A DNA stretch of 64,000 nt from Erodium maritimum (GCA_963921825.1 OY997590.1:59200012-59264011); one strand, 5' to 3'. Shown: positions 11,219-23,438, numbered from the stretch's first letter. Program-made: numbers and translations. Notes: generated by a model from the letters alone, not told the origin.

Positions 11219-12942
11219 TTAAAAAGGTAAGGAAGTAGGGAGAGAATCCCCCACTTCTTCCCCGTTACTATAACCAAGGTCGTCAGAGTCTTCTTGAAAC
11301 TCTGGATCCACAGAGTCTCCTAGCTCAAAATCTAGAGCTTCGATTTGGTCTGCCGTTTCTGGATGCTCTGAAAAAAGTTTCTGACTAGCCTTGATTAATT
11401 TCCACTTCCTCTCTCGCTCAGCATATTCTTTGTCAACCTGGATTCTATGTGCTGCATATGATCGGAAGACGTGTGTGGGTCTGTTCGGCTGGAGAAGGTC
11501 CCTGGCCGAAGCCCTAGCCCGAGATGATTGAGGGCCACGCAAAGAATTAACTGGGCTCGAAGTAGATGATTCTGGGACATTACTCACCGGAGTCGAGAGA
11601 TGCAGAGTACCCTTTCCCTTCACTTTAGACATTTGAAGCAGAGTGTCTGCGGTATCCAAAACCGCTCCTTTATAATCAATAATTATGTCGACCCCCCAGA
11701 GTTCAGTTGATGCGATTCTCGACAAGCACACCTGAAAATTCTTGCCCTCTATCTCCAAAACTCGATTAACAAAAACCTCCTGCATAGTCGAATGTAACAG
11801 GAGGAAGTTGCAGTCAAGTGACGGAGAAGTTTCATCTCTCAGGGCCAACAAGAATGAACCGCACGGAGTCCCAATGTCACGGAATGTCGACATGCATAAG
11901 CCCAAGAGCGGGACACCCGTACCCTTCCACCAAGCAAAACAGCCCGCACTATTGAGCCAAGCTTGAGCTCGATCAAACAACAGAAATGCTTCAGAGCACC
12001 ATCTCCACTTCGAGTTCAAGACATCTGTCAAAGTTTCTTGGTCTGAGGACAGAAAAAGGAAGATCATGTTGCCCAAATAACGGAATTGTAAGTCGGGTGA
12101 TTCTTCCGAATAAATAAGCTCACGCAAAGCAGTTAAGGACAGTTCTTCCTTGGCAATTCCCATAATACTTGCTGGAATCCATGGTGACAGGTATTGAGGC
12201 CTGGTGCCCAAAATTTTCTGAGGCTCAGGGGAGTACCTCAAACTCGGTATCACTCTGGTCTGACAATCGGGTACAATCTCACATTTTGGTCTCCAGACCA
12301 GGTTGGCTTGTGAACCACCTTGACGCCCCAATCTTTTGGTCATCCGTTCCGGCCAGGCCACGGACATGAAGATCTTAAAGCCCTCCCACGCACAACCATT
12401 ACAGGCTTTCGATAGAGTTGAAGCATCTTCTTTGGACTTGACTGTTACGAACCCAAAATATCTGCCCCCCGCATTCTTCCGTTTGCAAACAAAAAGTCTA
12501 GAAACGTCATCAATTCCTCAAGCCAAACCCTCAGTTTAGTTCTAGTAGTTGCATGCGGAAGGTTACAAACAAAAAGTTTGCACTGTTCCATTGAATTAAA
12601 CTTCTTCTTCACCCCAGAATCCACCGGACTCGGGACTTCCACCTTGGAACTCGGTGTCCGTCGCGCCTCAGACATCGGCAGCGTACCTTTTGAGCTCGCT
12701 GGTTGACGTCCTTCGGATTCCGGCGATTTACCAATCCAGCGACTGATCGAGTGATCAGCTGATACACGAGCAGACTCCTCCTCCAACCTACAAATCATTG
12801 AAGCAATTTTCGGAACCCTAACCACTTCCCCCTCTACCAGTTTCTCATAATACTCTGCATCACGATTTCGCGACATGGATCGTTGCACTGGTCCCTTTTG
12901 CGCCGATTGATGGATCCACAAAACCGACTCGTTCAACAACAT
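11219..12942 (-). pseudogene. LINE ORF1 (RRM plus DUF4283-like region), broken
   Basis: The first part (12942 to 12445) ends in an RNA-recognition-motif-like stretch, KLFVCNLPHATTRTKLRVWL. A second frame (12367 to 11219) has a DUF4283-like core rich in W and F (WCSEAFLLFDRAQAWLNSAG). It then continues into an acidic tail. The two parts lie in different frames, with a shift around 12370-12445. In plant L1 elements ORF1 is the RNA-binding chaperone for the element's own transcript. This copy should not be functional. Confidence 0.75.
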
Positions 12943-13314
12943 GCGGGCCCTGAAGTAGGCCTCGAACTTCTGCCGGTCCGCCCGTCGTGGGAACGATCAC
13001 GGCCAGCCGAAGAGAACGGAACCCTAGTCGGTTTTTGTGAAATCGCCAAAATCGCATACACGCGCTGATAGCTAAGGGTGATGCATGAATGTTCAATCCT
13101 ACACGTGAAAAGGAGTGTTGAAGTATTATATTGAATCCGCATTAAGAATAGAGAGTCATCTATAGAGGATAGGACTAGACTCAACTAGCGAGATCGACCT
13201 ATTAGTTGTGGAAATCTAACCTAATATAAATGACCATTTTAAACTAAAGTTTACCGTTAGCAAGAGATGTTAGTTATTTTAGTGTGATGATAAGATTCTA
13301 CTTATAGTTATCAG

Positions 13315-13942
13315 CAAGGTTGTAAAAGTCCCCGCCTAGGCCCCAAAATCTGTAAAAACGACCGACTCATCGCCCCACTTAGACTCTAAAATCTAAAAAC
13401 CACCCGAATCGCAGTCCCATATGATTAGTCGGAAACTTGGGACTCTAGTTTGTGAAATTGGACCTTTGAACAGGTGAGAGAGACAATATGTGTGTAATAG
13501 TCTTGAATTTTTTGATAAAAAGAATATGACATGTGTCTCCTTTTGATGATTTGTTTTAGCTCTTTTTGGTATAAAAGAAAATTATAATTGTACATTTATA
13601 AACCTTTTTATAGTTACAAAAAATACGGTGAATATTTTTTGTTATAGTTTATATAAAAATAACAAATTTATCATTATAAATTATATTTTAATTAAAATAA
13701 AGAGTAAAATTAAAATAAGAGCATTATTTGGTTTAGTTTTTTTATTTATTTTAATACTTGATATTTTACATTATAAAAATATAGTATATATTATGTATTT
13801 TTTATTATATTTGTGTAATATATATTTATTAATAATTAAAAAATATTTAAAAATTAAATATGTCTAGGCCCCGATTAGTCTCCGCCTAACGCCTAAGGGT
13901 CCTCACCGTTAGACTAACGCTTAACGTTTTTTTACAACCTTG
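13315..13942. mobile_element. hAT-type MITE, copy 1 (628 bp)
   Basis: It begins CAAGGTTGTAAA and ends TTTACAACCTTG, a perfect 12 bp terminal inverted repeat. It is flanked by the exact 8 bp duplication GTTATCAG at 13307-13314 and 13943-13950. Eight-base duplications and CA(A/T)GG ends identify the hAT superfamily. The inside is AT-rich (about 13560-13860) and non-coding, bounded by GC-rich 'cgcctaggcccc' and 'ctaggccccgatta' stretches near the two ends. Confidence 0.92.
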
Positions 13943-13950
13943 GTTATCAG

Positions 13951-14563
13951 TAGCTACTTGGTATATAAGTATCCTTTATATCATGTATTTGATATACAAT
14001 CAACACAACTACTCACAATACCACAGACATTTTACATTACTATTGCTCACATGTACATGAAGCTTCACAACCCTTGACGTGTGTTGGACGAAACGCCAAA
14101 ACGAAACCTGGCTTTACTCAGTAGTCTCCGTGATTGTTTAAGATGGGCATTGCAGAGAAGCATTTGATGTATAATTAACATATCGTGTGATTCAGAGTTA
14201 TACATTCAATCTGCTTCTATGGCTAGTTTATGATTTGCTTCTGGAATTTTGGAACATAAGGTGTACATACATTACCGGGATATCACATAGTATGTTTCTT
14301 GTGCGGGGGAATTCAGTTAATGTATATAATATATTGAGATTTTTAGTAAGCTACGGAGGTGTTGTATGGGTGATTAAAGTGTAATGAACTATAATGCTTA
14401 TGCAACACGGCTTGTTCAAAATTGTATAACGCATGTTGTACTACATGTGTATAGGATGTAGTTGAGTAAAGGCTTAAGAAAACCTGTTGGGTATTGTTCA
14501 ATATGAAAAAGAGTGCACATATAGATAAATACATGTTGACAGGGCATCATGTTATTAAAAATT
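13951..14563. other. Intergenic spacer 3' of the CBS gene
   Basis: AT-rich sequence between the hAT MITE and the stop codon of the CBS-domain gene. It should hold that gene's 3' UTR. I see no other gene. Confidence 0.5.
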
Positions 14564-16384
14564 TCACTGGATCAATGTTCCTTTGGCCAGTGAATCGAGA
14601 TACTTGTCAAAATGGTTAGGAGGTTCATATACAAAGCAAGAGATTACATCTCTAAGTGTAATGACCCCAATAACTTCATCATCCTCGTCTACCACATAAA
14701 TCCTATGAATTGACTTTGAAGCAACTGTGTGGACCACACTTCCTATAGTTGTATCGAGCTTACACGTTATTGGTGGAACGATTCTCCCCATTTCATCACC
14801 CGTCGAAGTGATGGTTTTAAGAAAATCAATCACCGTAAGCCTCCTGAAAGATTAAAACATTCAAAATCTTCTCCAACACTTGATTAACGATTTTACTTGA
14901 AATGTATTGTTATAGTGGCAATATGCAAATGTGTGATGATTGAGGTTTAGCCTTATATCTTACTTGAAGTTAGAGAAAAGATTGTATTTGAGTAGTAAGT
15001 ATCTGATATCTGCTAGGCTTATGTTCCCGACTATCTTCTTTTTTGTCCCCTCAACAACGGGAAGGCCACCAATCTTGTTATCCCTCATTCGTTTGAAAGC
15101 TTCTAGAACTAGTTGGTCACTTTGAATTGTAACAACCTGTAAAATAAGACAAGTGATGCTACTCAATTCAATTGTGAAAGAGAAGAATTATAGGAACTTG
15201 TACCTCATCACTTGACATGAAAGGAAGTCCCAGATCAACAATAGGATGAACAGCAATGGAACGAAACCAGTCGGTTCCTTTGCATTCCTCAAGACCATGA
15301 ACTATTGCACTCTGAGTAATGAAGTTTTTTATAATGGGGCTGTCCGGTTCAATTACAGGTACGTTTTTCATCCTATATTTTGACAACAACAACATTACAC
15401 TCAACATGGAACTCTTTGCAGCAGCGGGGAGGAAAGGAGCGCAGTGGTAAGGTTTTAGTACAGATCTCACCTGAAACACATGCCAATACCCAATCCTATG
15501 TTTTAAATGGTGAAAACATATGAGATGTTGAGTCAATCCTCAATGTTGGGCTTACTTTGGTTTGGCTGAAGGGTTCTTGTTTAAGGATAACGGTGAAAAA
15601 GTCTTCCTGGCCCAAATTATTAGCAGCAGCGGTGGCATCAATTGGCGCCACTCCTTCTGCAGCCACCTCGCCGGTAACAGCGGCACCGACTGCAGCAAAT
15701 GTTATCCCGGCAACAGCAGCGGAACTAGCACCAATGGCCATAGCTCCCAAAGCACCCACAGCTCCGGCGCCGACACCGGCAGCCGTTGCTTTGGAGGTGG
15801 ATAAAGTGAAGCCGGATATTTCCGCACAGTCTAAGACCCATAGGACGACAACTCCATAGTCTATAATGCCTAGGTACTTGTCTCTCCAATCCAAACTATC
15901 TCCCGCATCCGGGTTCCTGACAGGCGCTGCTAGGATGTTGCTCTCGGACAAAGTCCTGACTGCATCCACAACCGTTGCATCCGCCACAATCTCAATCACT
16001 ACAATCACAAAAATAAAGCAATCAATTCTCCTGAAAATATTTTTTATCTTATTTTAGTCTAATCTAACCTACCACCCATCACCCACACTTACTCCCAAGC
16101 AAATGTACCTACCGGAATTCGAACCTGTGACCTCAAGGAATTCACCACCAGGCTAACCCATGTAGGCCAGGTTAAAATGTTTGTGCAAATAAAAGTAAAA
16201 GTAATATTATACCTTTGCCTCCAGGAACTTGAGGGAAAGCGGAAGCCGGAACCACAGCAAAAGCAGTGGTTAAGTTCTCTTGCAAGGATACAGGTAATCT
16301 CTTCCTGGACTGAACATCGTCAAAATAGGCATCACAACTTATAGATTTTGGAGAATGGTGCTCTTCTTCTGCCATGTCTGTCAT
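14564..16384 (-). CDS. SnRK1 regulatory gamma-like protein with CBS domains (KING1-like)
   Basis: Five exons with GT-AG introns: 16384-16213, 15998-15556, 15470-15204, 15136-14964 and 14843-14564, giving 444 residues. It resembles the plant SNF4/KING1-type gamma subunits of the SnRK1 energy-sensing kinase. CBS-type halves follow one another: 'EIVADATVVDAVRTLSESNI' near residue 59, 'LLLSKYRMKNVPVIEPDSP' in exon 3, 'AFKRMRDNKIGGLPVVEG' in exon 4 and 'KSIHRIYVVDEDDEVIGVIT' in exon 5. CBS pairs bind adenosine ligands in this family. An Ala/Gly-rich hydrophobic insert of about 55 residues interrupts the first CBS region in exon 2. The start is the ATG at 16384; an in-frame ATG at 16375 is also possible. 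It is intact. Whether it is a true SnRK1 gamma or a related CBS protein cannot be settled from sequence alone. Confidence 0.88.
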
Positions 16385-17480
16385 CAACCATACAATGTAT
16401 ATGATCTAATTAATTATGATCATAGATTCATATTCTTGAGTTTTCTGTCTAGCCAAATCTGATGATCATATAGGTTAATTGTAAATCCTATTGTTTTTTT
16501 CTAAGAATAATGATCATCATAGATTCAATATTTATTTAATAATAAAAACAGGGATTAAAACTGAGATTGAAGGTCCGTTCAAACCTGAGATGTTTTTGTT
16601 GAAAACTTGAGATTCCTGGATGTTCTTTCTTTTCTTTTCTTTTGTCTTCCTTCTTTCATTTTTGTCCGAAAAAGAAGAATTAGTTAACCTTCTCATTCTC
16701 CATAAATATGAAGCTTAATTTTCTACTACCACGTGCCGTTCTCATGAATAACCACTTGTTAGTGACGAAATTATCATCTTATTTTCCCATACAAATACTT
16801 AGACAACACTTCTTTTTTATTACGAGAGATTTGTCAATTTAATATTCTGTAAATTGTAAAAAAATCATTTCATGATAAGTCATTAATAATTTTAGTGACG
16901 ACAATATATTATTCATACCATTTGTTGATTTTATGAAAGACAGTCAATTTGGTGATTGTCTAACCATCGAGGAGTTCAGAGTTTTTTTTATTGGTTGAAT
17001 ATTAATATATTTCGACTCAATTTAATAGTATATATATAAATTAAACATATTATGATGATTAGGTGCTTACATAACTTACTGATAGGGCACCCAACTTCTA
17101 ATGGATCGTGAAATTCAATTATCAACAAAAGCCTTTTTTATACTCTGATGGATCGTGAAATTCTCTATATGATTTACTTTTTATTTTTCTTGCACAAAGA
17201 TAGGGTTTTAATAAGGGATAATTGTAAGAGATATACTATGATATTTTTATTTATAAAAATGGTTACAAATTGTAAAAAGTAAACTTTTATTATATATATT
17301 TATTGAGATTATTAATTTCATAAGGAACACTGGTGTATACACATTTTACATGTGTCTATACAAGAATATATTATAAAAATAAAAATAAATTGAGAAGGAA
17401 CACTTGCCCCCCCTAAAAATTATATGTAGTGTCACTTTTTGTACCAAACATTTAAACAAACCATATATATTTTATAAAAG
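16385..17480. other. Upstream region of the CBS gene, AT-rich
   Basis: Probable promoter and 5' UTR of the - strand CBS gene, then AT-rich spacer. I see no coding feature. Pyrimidine tracts (cttttcttttc near 16625) lie where the 5' leader would be. Confidence 0.45.
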
Positions 17481-18511
17481 ACTCGACTTTCTGAAGTAGA
17501 AAGAGAAACTAAGGTGATCCTCACGGGTCCATCTTGATTACAACCTGAACAAAAGCCCAAACAAATAAACATGGAACCCAACAATGGATTAAACATGTCA
17601 AATATCCAAATTCCTCAACCCTGAAACAAACACAATTACCCAACAATGGGTCAACCAGAAAAAAAACATAACAAAGTCATAATCCTAGATTTCCCAACCA
17701 TGAAACTCAAAACTTACTAATGATTCATACAATAAAATCCAACAACATAACTAACATAAAAAAACAACATGAAAAAAACAAAGAAGATACAGCTACTCGT
17801 GAGCCGAGAAACCTCAAACCCCCAAGCACCCCGCTCACGCCTTTATTCTCCACATCGAGACTCCACCTATCGGAAATTGTGAACTGAACACCATTCGACC
17901 ACCACTAGTCGAACGAATACCAAACCACCACCGTCCCCTAACATCGGTATAAAGAGAGACACAAAGAAACAGAAGACGAAACACCCTACTAGATACCCAC
18001 AACATACCACCAAAAATCATCTCACGACACCCAAAAGGGTGCAATCCATGTCCAACACCAACGAGAGAGGAGCTCCTACCTTCACCAAGCTCGCCACCAG
18101 ATGACGAAGAAGGAGACAAGCCTGAGCCAAGGCCAACAACCCACCAAGGACATCATAAGAGAGGAGAAAATGAATACACCATATCTGAAGCGAAAGTCCA
18201 ATCACTACACCCATGCACTGCTCAGTTACATACGTAATCCTCCGTAGGCCAACACCTATAATGAACCCACATGGAGAGTTAGCGTCAAGCCCTCTACAAT
18301 ATCCATAGTAGAGGAATGATAGAAACAAGAAACTGGACATAGATGGAGAAAACGAGAAAATTTTCGCATCAAGAGGAGAGAACCACAATCCCCTCACCCC
18401 GCACTCAAACCAAACTCTATCTGGTGGACACCGAGATAGCCAACCTGTGACAGATCTAAGTTCAACGACTCAAGACCCAACCCCAAACCTTTTTCTACCG
18501 CTACAGTTTAG
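17480..18511 (-). repeat. Unassigned repeat, related in part to 62.9-63 kb
   Basis: A - strand frame of 126 codons (18397-18017) overlaps other frames and has no recognised domain. The phrase 'taggccaacacct' and its surroundings near 18240 recur near 62960, so this is a dispersed repeat, perhaps a LINE derivative. The solo LTR at 18517 inserted into it. Sequence after that LTR (from 21541) may be its continuation. Confidence 0.4.
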
Positions 18512-18516
18512 CCTTC

Positions 18517-21500
18517 TGTCCCGCCCCAAATTCAGTCGAACCGAACCCGGAACGCGAACGTTTAAAACAATAAAACAATTTCAAACCTTTTAAATAAATC
18601 ACTTTAAAACCACCATTTAGTTAATCAAAATAATTATTTACAACTCAAAAGTACGTCCCAACAAACGGACAAAAAGCAAGGCATACGTCGCTAAACTCAA
18701 AAGTAAATCCGGACTCCCGCTCCTAGCTCTTCAAGCTTCGAGAGCTCACCTAGTCCGTCCCGCGACCTGTATCTGTAGGAAAAGCAGCTAGGGGTGAGCG
18801 TTCGCTCACCACTACAGATAACAGACTGACTACGGCATACTTAACAGACAATGCCGGTTGCACCAACAACAACCCAACACCGGGGACTACTATCCCCAAC
18901 TCAAGTGACCCGACTGACACACACACAGTTACTTTCCTCAACGGACTCAACACTCGGACACGTAATGTAGACCCGGCACAACGATTACGACTTCCTCCAA
19001 AGACACGAAAGACCACCACGCAACACCCAAGATCACAAAGGATCGCACAACAAACAAGATCACAAAGGATCGCACTCCGGCTGCTAAGTAACCCCCCTCG
19101 CACTTTGTCGATCCCTGTCAGGCCAGGCGGTCAACTTGTCGGCACTTTGCCGATCACTGTCAGGCCAGGCGGTCGACCTGTCGCACTTTTCCCGAAACAA
19201 AATCGGATCAGGCTGTCGACCTGTCACCACCACGCACGCGCGGCCAGGACCCCTTTCCTCACGGGCGGGCCCCCTGCCCCGTTTGAACATGCAGACGCGT
19301 GCGATCACAGGACCCCCGTTTTATGAAGCGGGCCCCCAACCTCAGGTAACCATAATCACAATCACAACCAAAGTTTAACAAACAACAACAACACCGGTTT
19401 AACACTCCACATGCACTCATGGCCACCCAAGACACACCAACAGTAACTCACGGGCTCAACAACCCCACAGGCACTCACGTTCACCCAAACACATCAATTG
19501 TAAAGACACGGGCTCAACAACCCCACAGGCACTCACGGCCACCCAAACACACCAACTGTAAAGACACGGGCTCAACAACCCCACGACATTCATCGCCTCC
19601 CAAGACACACCAACAGTAACTCACGGGCTCAACAACCCCAGGGGCACTCACGGCCTCCCAAGACACACCAATAGTAACTCACGGGCTCAACAACCCCACG
19701 GGCACTCACGGCCACCCAAGACACACCAACAGTAACTCACGGGCTCAACAACCCCACGGGCACTCCCGGCCACCCAAGACACACCGACAATAAAACACGG
19801 CTCAACAACCCCACGGGCACTCATGGCCACCCAAGACACCAACAGTAAAATACGGGCTCTCATGGCCACCCAAGACACAAATTAAACAATCAACCTCCGG
19901 GCATAACCAAATGCCTCCAGTAATTCTAATATCGAAAGTTCACTGCTCCTACGACACTACTAAGTGTCACATGCATTTATATTGTTCGGTACGTTCCCGA
20001 ATCATACGACACCACCCGGTGTCGCCTGCCTTTCTAATACTCGATAAACCTACTTAACCCACGACACCCAAGTGTCACATGCATTTCTACTGTTAACTTT
20101 CCCTAGTCAGGGCCGAGATCCGGCTACTTTTCCCTACCTCGTATGTTTTCTCCAAAAGCTCACAAACAAGCTCCGACGTGATCTCGATCACTCGCCTAGC
20201 TTTCCCTTTCCTCTGTCAGTGGCACGATCTAATAAGAACACAATTTTAAACGCTTTTAAGCTTGCAGGCATAAACTGAATTTTAATAAACTTGACGCCCA
20301 AATGCAACCCCGACAATGTCGATCACTCCCAAACTTTCCAATTACTCGACATTGTCGATAATGGGCCCGGAAAGGCCTGTTTCGCCCGACCCGGCGAATC
20401 TGCCCGGGATTGGAAAACGTCCTTCCGGGCTCCGAAAATCCCCGTTTTCGTTTCTACGGTCTTAGAATAGTTCAAGGGTTCCAATGCAATCGACGGAATC
20501 AATTTCCGACTTCCGAGCGATTTAATTCGCGTTTAAAGTTTCTAAACCCGAAATTTCTATCTTTCACAATTTAATTCCAAAATTTGTTCCGGGTGTGGAT
20601 TAACGACTTGGGGATCTTCCTAAACCACCCGAACACGAAAACCCGATACCCGAGCATGTGGGCCCCACACGGCCACAACGAAAAAATGTTCCTTTTCGCC
20701 CCAAAACGTTCCTAACGAACCCCAATCCTTAACCCAACCTTAATCAACCCATTTAAACTCAAACCCTAAAATTCAAACGTATCAAAACGAAAATCGATTA
20801 GGTGCTCATCGTAGGGAATGACGACGGGAGCTCGATTCTTCGATCGTTGAGACGATCCACCGGTTGGATCGTCGGGAAATAGCAAAACCCCAACACTTTC
20901 TCCTTTCTTTTTCCCTTTCCTCCTTCTCTTTCTTCTCTCCATTTTCTCTCTCCACTTCTCTCCCTTTTTCTCTAAATGGCAGAACACTCCATGACTTCTC
21001 CCTTTTGTTTTGTTCAAAAAACACAACTAACACTTAATTACCAAACTGACACTCATCCTTTCCTTTTCTCTAATTTAAAAACCAACTACCACCACTTTTG
21101 TGACAAGTGTCTTGTGGGTCCCAAGAGTTAGAAAAATATCTTGGCAGATATTTTTCAATCAGATTCGCGAAATTCGGCCGTCTCGGGCCCCGAACGGGCA
21201 CTTTTTTCAAGAAATTTCGAAACTTCACGGGCTACAAGGAAACGGCTCAACTAAGACCGCTGTGACGACGGCTAAGCTTTTTGGATCCAAAACGGACCTC
21301 GAATGGACCAAAACGTCGCTCGGTTGACTTTTCCAGCGAAAAGTCAACATTTCCCAAATTGGTCAGAAAGTTGCACTGAGTCCCCCGGAACTCACTTTGG
21401 TCGATATCGGGGTCAACTTAAGTCCGGTATGACCTCCGGGGTCAAATTTAGGTTCATTTAAGTGTCTGTCCAAAATTTTTAAATTTTCCTGTTTTTCGTC

Positions 21501-21535
21501 GATTTGACTAACGTTGAGCGGGAGCGATTCTTACA
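18517..21535 (-). mobile_element. Solo Gypsy LTR (3.0 kb) with perfect 5 bp target duplication
   Basis: It starts TGTCCCGCCCC and ends TTCTTACA. The exact duplication CCTTC flanks it at 18512-18516 and 21536-21540. It is homologous along much of its length to the LTR at 2809-6184 and carries the same 58 bp tandem repeat. There is no internal region between the duplications, so it is a solo LTR left by LTR-LTR recombination. Orientation is taken from the relative at 2809. It is a fossil and is not coding. Confidence 0.92.
19415..19880. repeat. LTR-internal minisatellite, about 58 bp unit (second locus)
   Basis: About eight copies of the same 'aacaaccccacgggcactca / cccaagacacacca' unit seen at 3800-4470, inside the solo LTR. 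Copy number and the order of variants differ between the two LTRs, so the array has expanded or contracted independently. Confidence 0.88.
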
Positions 21536-21540
21536 CCTTC

Positions 21541-22177
21541 GGCCAATAAACTTCAATCAGAGAAACAAAGAAGAAGTACATTGTGGAGTACTTGAGTCAC
21601 TGAACCAAATAACACTGAGCTCCAGATCTAGGCCAAATTCCACATAAAGAAAGGATGACATACCATGGAAGAGAGGAAAACAACGAGACGAGTTGCAAAC
21701 AACTTGATCCCCGCAACAACCATGACCAAAGGATATATGTGTTGCCAACATCGGGTTGAAAAAAAAGAGACAGATTCAGACGTTTTAAGTTTAAGACTCT
21801 TGAAAGAGGTTTCAAGAGAAAAAAGCAGTTATAATAACATTTCCACTTAGATCATATTTAAACAAAGTATATAAAACATAAGCACCTTCCTCTCAACTTT
21901 CGTCTTCATATCATGTATACGTGCATGTTCTTATGATTTCTCTTTTCTTAGTTACATTTGAATATCACCATTCCCAAATTGCGCCCCCTCTTTGTTTCAA
22001 AAAGCTGTTATGTTCTGTTCTTGATCTATTTTGATTTTACTGAAATGATTTATACTCAATTTTATGTACCCATAAAGTCTTCTGAATTTGACAATATTCT
22101 TGAAAATGCATTAATTTTTTTATAAAAATCTTGTCAAATAAGACATTGTTGTTTAATGTTCTATCCTCCGTTGTCCA
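21541..22177. other. Intergenic repeat-like spacer
   Basis: Sequence between the solo LTR and the LINE derivative, with no gene seen. The first 300 bases may continue the repeat at 17480-18511 that the LTR interrupted. The rest is AT-rich. Confidence 0.35.
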
Positions 22178-22194
22178 AACAAAAGGAAAGAGTT

Positions 22195-23255
22195 TTTTTT
22201 TGAACGGTAAGCATCTTAAGGTCTTGCATTAAAAACTTTAACGCAAAGTGCAATAGTACAAGGGGGCATAACGTACTGAGATCAGAATATGTCCGAGTCT
22301 CCCGTAAGACACCTGGTGCTCTGAAAACGTAGAAACAACCTAGTTTACATCCTAGACAAAGATGAGTGTCCATACGATCAAACCGATCGAAACAACAGTT
22401 ATGAAAAAACCAATTGTAAACCAAACTAATACAACCCAAATTAAAATGAACTAGTTCATAAAGCATGCGGAAATAGAGTGCTCTAAAAGCGGTTTCCCCA
22501 AGACCTCCCAACACCGCCAGTCCCGGGTCTGTGGGTATAGTCCAAAATCGGACCCTCCCACCCCCGCCTGGTATTCTCATTTTTCTGAAGGAGGCTGCAA
22601 CGCCTCCACCTGTATAGTCTGCTCCTCCTTGTCCTCCCCTTGTTTTCCGGCCACCGCGATATCCAAAATCTCGTTCCCATCGTCCCAATCCGACATCGGA
22701 TCGAGAGTTTCGGTTGGAAGTCTGGTTGGATCTGCAGAATACCTGGCCGGACTTATAGAATACATGTCCGGACTTGCAGTGTACCTGACTGGAGTCGTAG
22801 AGGGCTTGGAAGGGTCCGTCAAGGCGAGGGCAGAGCATATCAGGGCCAGACGGGGTGAGACCGTCGAGGAGCCTTGCGGACGGGAGAAGCTCCGATCGAT
22901 TTCCGTGTGAGGGCGGCGGGGCGCCGGCCATGCCGTGGCTTGTGTCGCGGGCCTCGCGGCCGTAGATCGAGGCCGGGGAGAGGCATGGGTGATCTCCGTG
23001 AACGTTCCAGTCGCAGGAGCAGTGTTGCTCGGCTTGGCCTGATCCGGAATAGGCTCCGGTTGAAACGAGGCCAAAGAGAACTCGATGGGGGGAAGTTGTG
23101 TTCCGGCTATGATGTGTGGAGTTGAACGAAAGTCATGAAGAGGGGTATTGGGCGATGGTGGATGCATGAGAAGAAGGAGAAACCCTAAGACTAGGTCTTT
23201 TCGACCTTAAGAGAGCGCGCACGTTGTGCGAAAGAGTACAATTTAGTACCCCCGT
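22195..23255 (-). mobile_element. Complete short LINE derivative with 17 bp target duplication
   Basis: A 1061 bp insertion read on the - strand, bounded by the exact duplication AACAAAAGGAAAGAGTT at 22178-22194 and 23256-23272. The T-run of an A-tail is at the left edge. Its 5' part carries a Pro/Ser/Thr-rich frame (23167-22577, 196 codons, starting MHPPSPNTPLHDF). Its 3' part is stop-rich. It has no endonuclease or reverse transcriptase. It is most likely an internally deleted L1 relative moved by another LINE's machinery. A full-length 5' end is suggested by the intact start next to the duplication. Confidence 0.82.
22577..23167 (-). CDS. Pro/Ser-rich ORF inside the LINE derivative
   Basis: A frame of 196 codons without a recognised fold, very rich in Pro, Ser, Thr and Ala. 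Near the middle come repeated 'PxxYSxxP'-like phrases (TASPDMYSISPARYSADP). The position, just after the element's 5' leader, matches ORF1 of an L1 element. It may be an ORF1 remnant kept after deletion of ORF2. I see no sign of a host function. Confidence 0.4.
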   Translation of the reverse strand: MHPPSPNTPLHDFRSTPHIIAGTQLPPIEFSLASFQPEPIPDQAKPSNTAPATGTFTEITHASPRPRSTAARPATQATAWPAPRRPHTEIDRSFSRPQGSSTVSPRLALICSALALTDPSKPSTTPVRYTASPDMYSISPARYSADPTRLPTETLDPMSDWDDGNEILDIAVAGKQGEDKEEQTIQVEALQPPSEK

Positions 23256-23438
23256 AACAAAAGGAAAGAGTTAAATATAAATTTTGAAATACAATTGAAA
23301 CAATAAGTAGTCTTATATTGTGATGAAACAAACAATCAATATCAAGATTTAATGTTACTTCAAAAAAAATATCAAAATTTAATGCTGAAGTTATGTTTAT
23401 CGATTATATTTATCTAAATAAATTATTCATAACTCTAA

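Larger units (their letters stand above)
9991..13080 (-). mobile_element. L1-type LINE, internally deleted, with RRM-type ORF1
   Basis: Non-LTR element read on the - strand, with the T-run of its A-tail at about 9989-9998. From its 5' end it has ORF1 (about 12942 down to 11219), then an APE-type endonuclease start (11209 down to 10841, MVKFISWNVRGMN), then directly the zf-RVT/C-terminal part of ORF2 (10790 down to 10086). Almost the whole reverse transcriptase is missing between about 10840 and 10800, so this copy is a large internal deletion. A possible short target duplication 'tgaatgtt' lies at 9983-9990 and 13087-13094, but it is weak. Confidence 0.85.

Noticed and set aside
15557-15859. 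+ strand ORF rich in Ala and Pro opposite exon 2 of the CBS gene
   Set aside because: It is antisense to a well-supported exon, with open frames caused by that exon's GC-rich Ala/Gly codons.
17835-18397. Two overlapping - strand ORFs of 94 and 126 codons
   Set aside because: They have no recognisable domain, lie in a dispersed repeat and lack gene-like exon structure.
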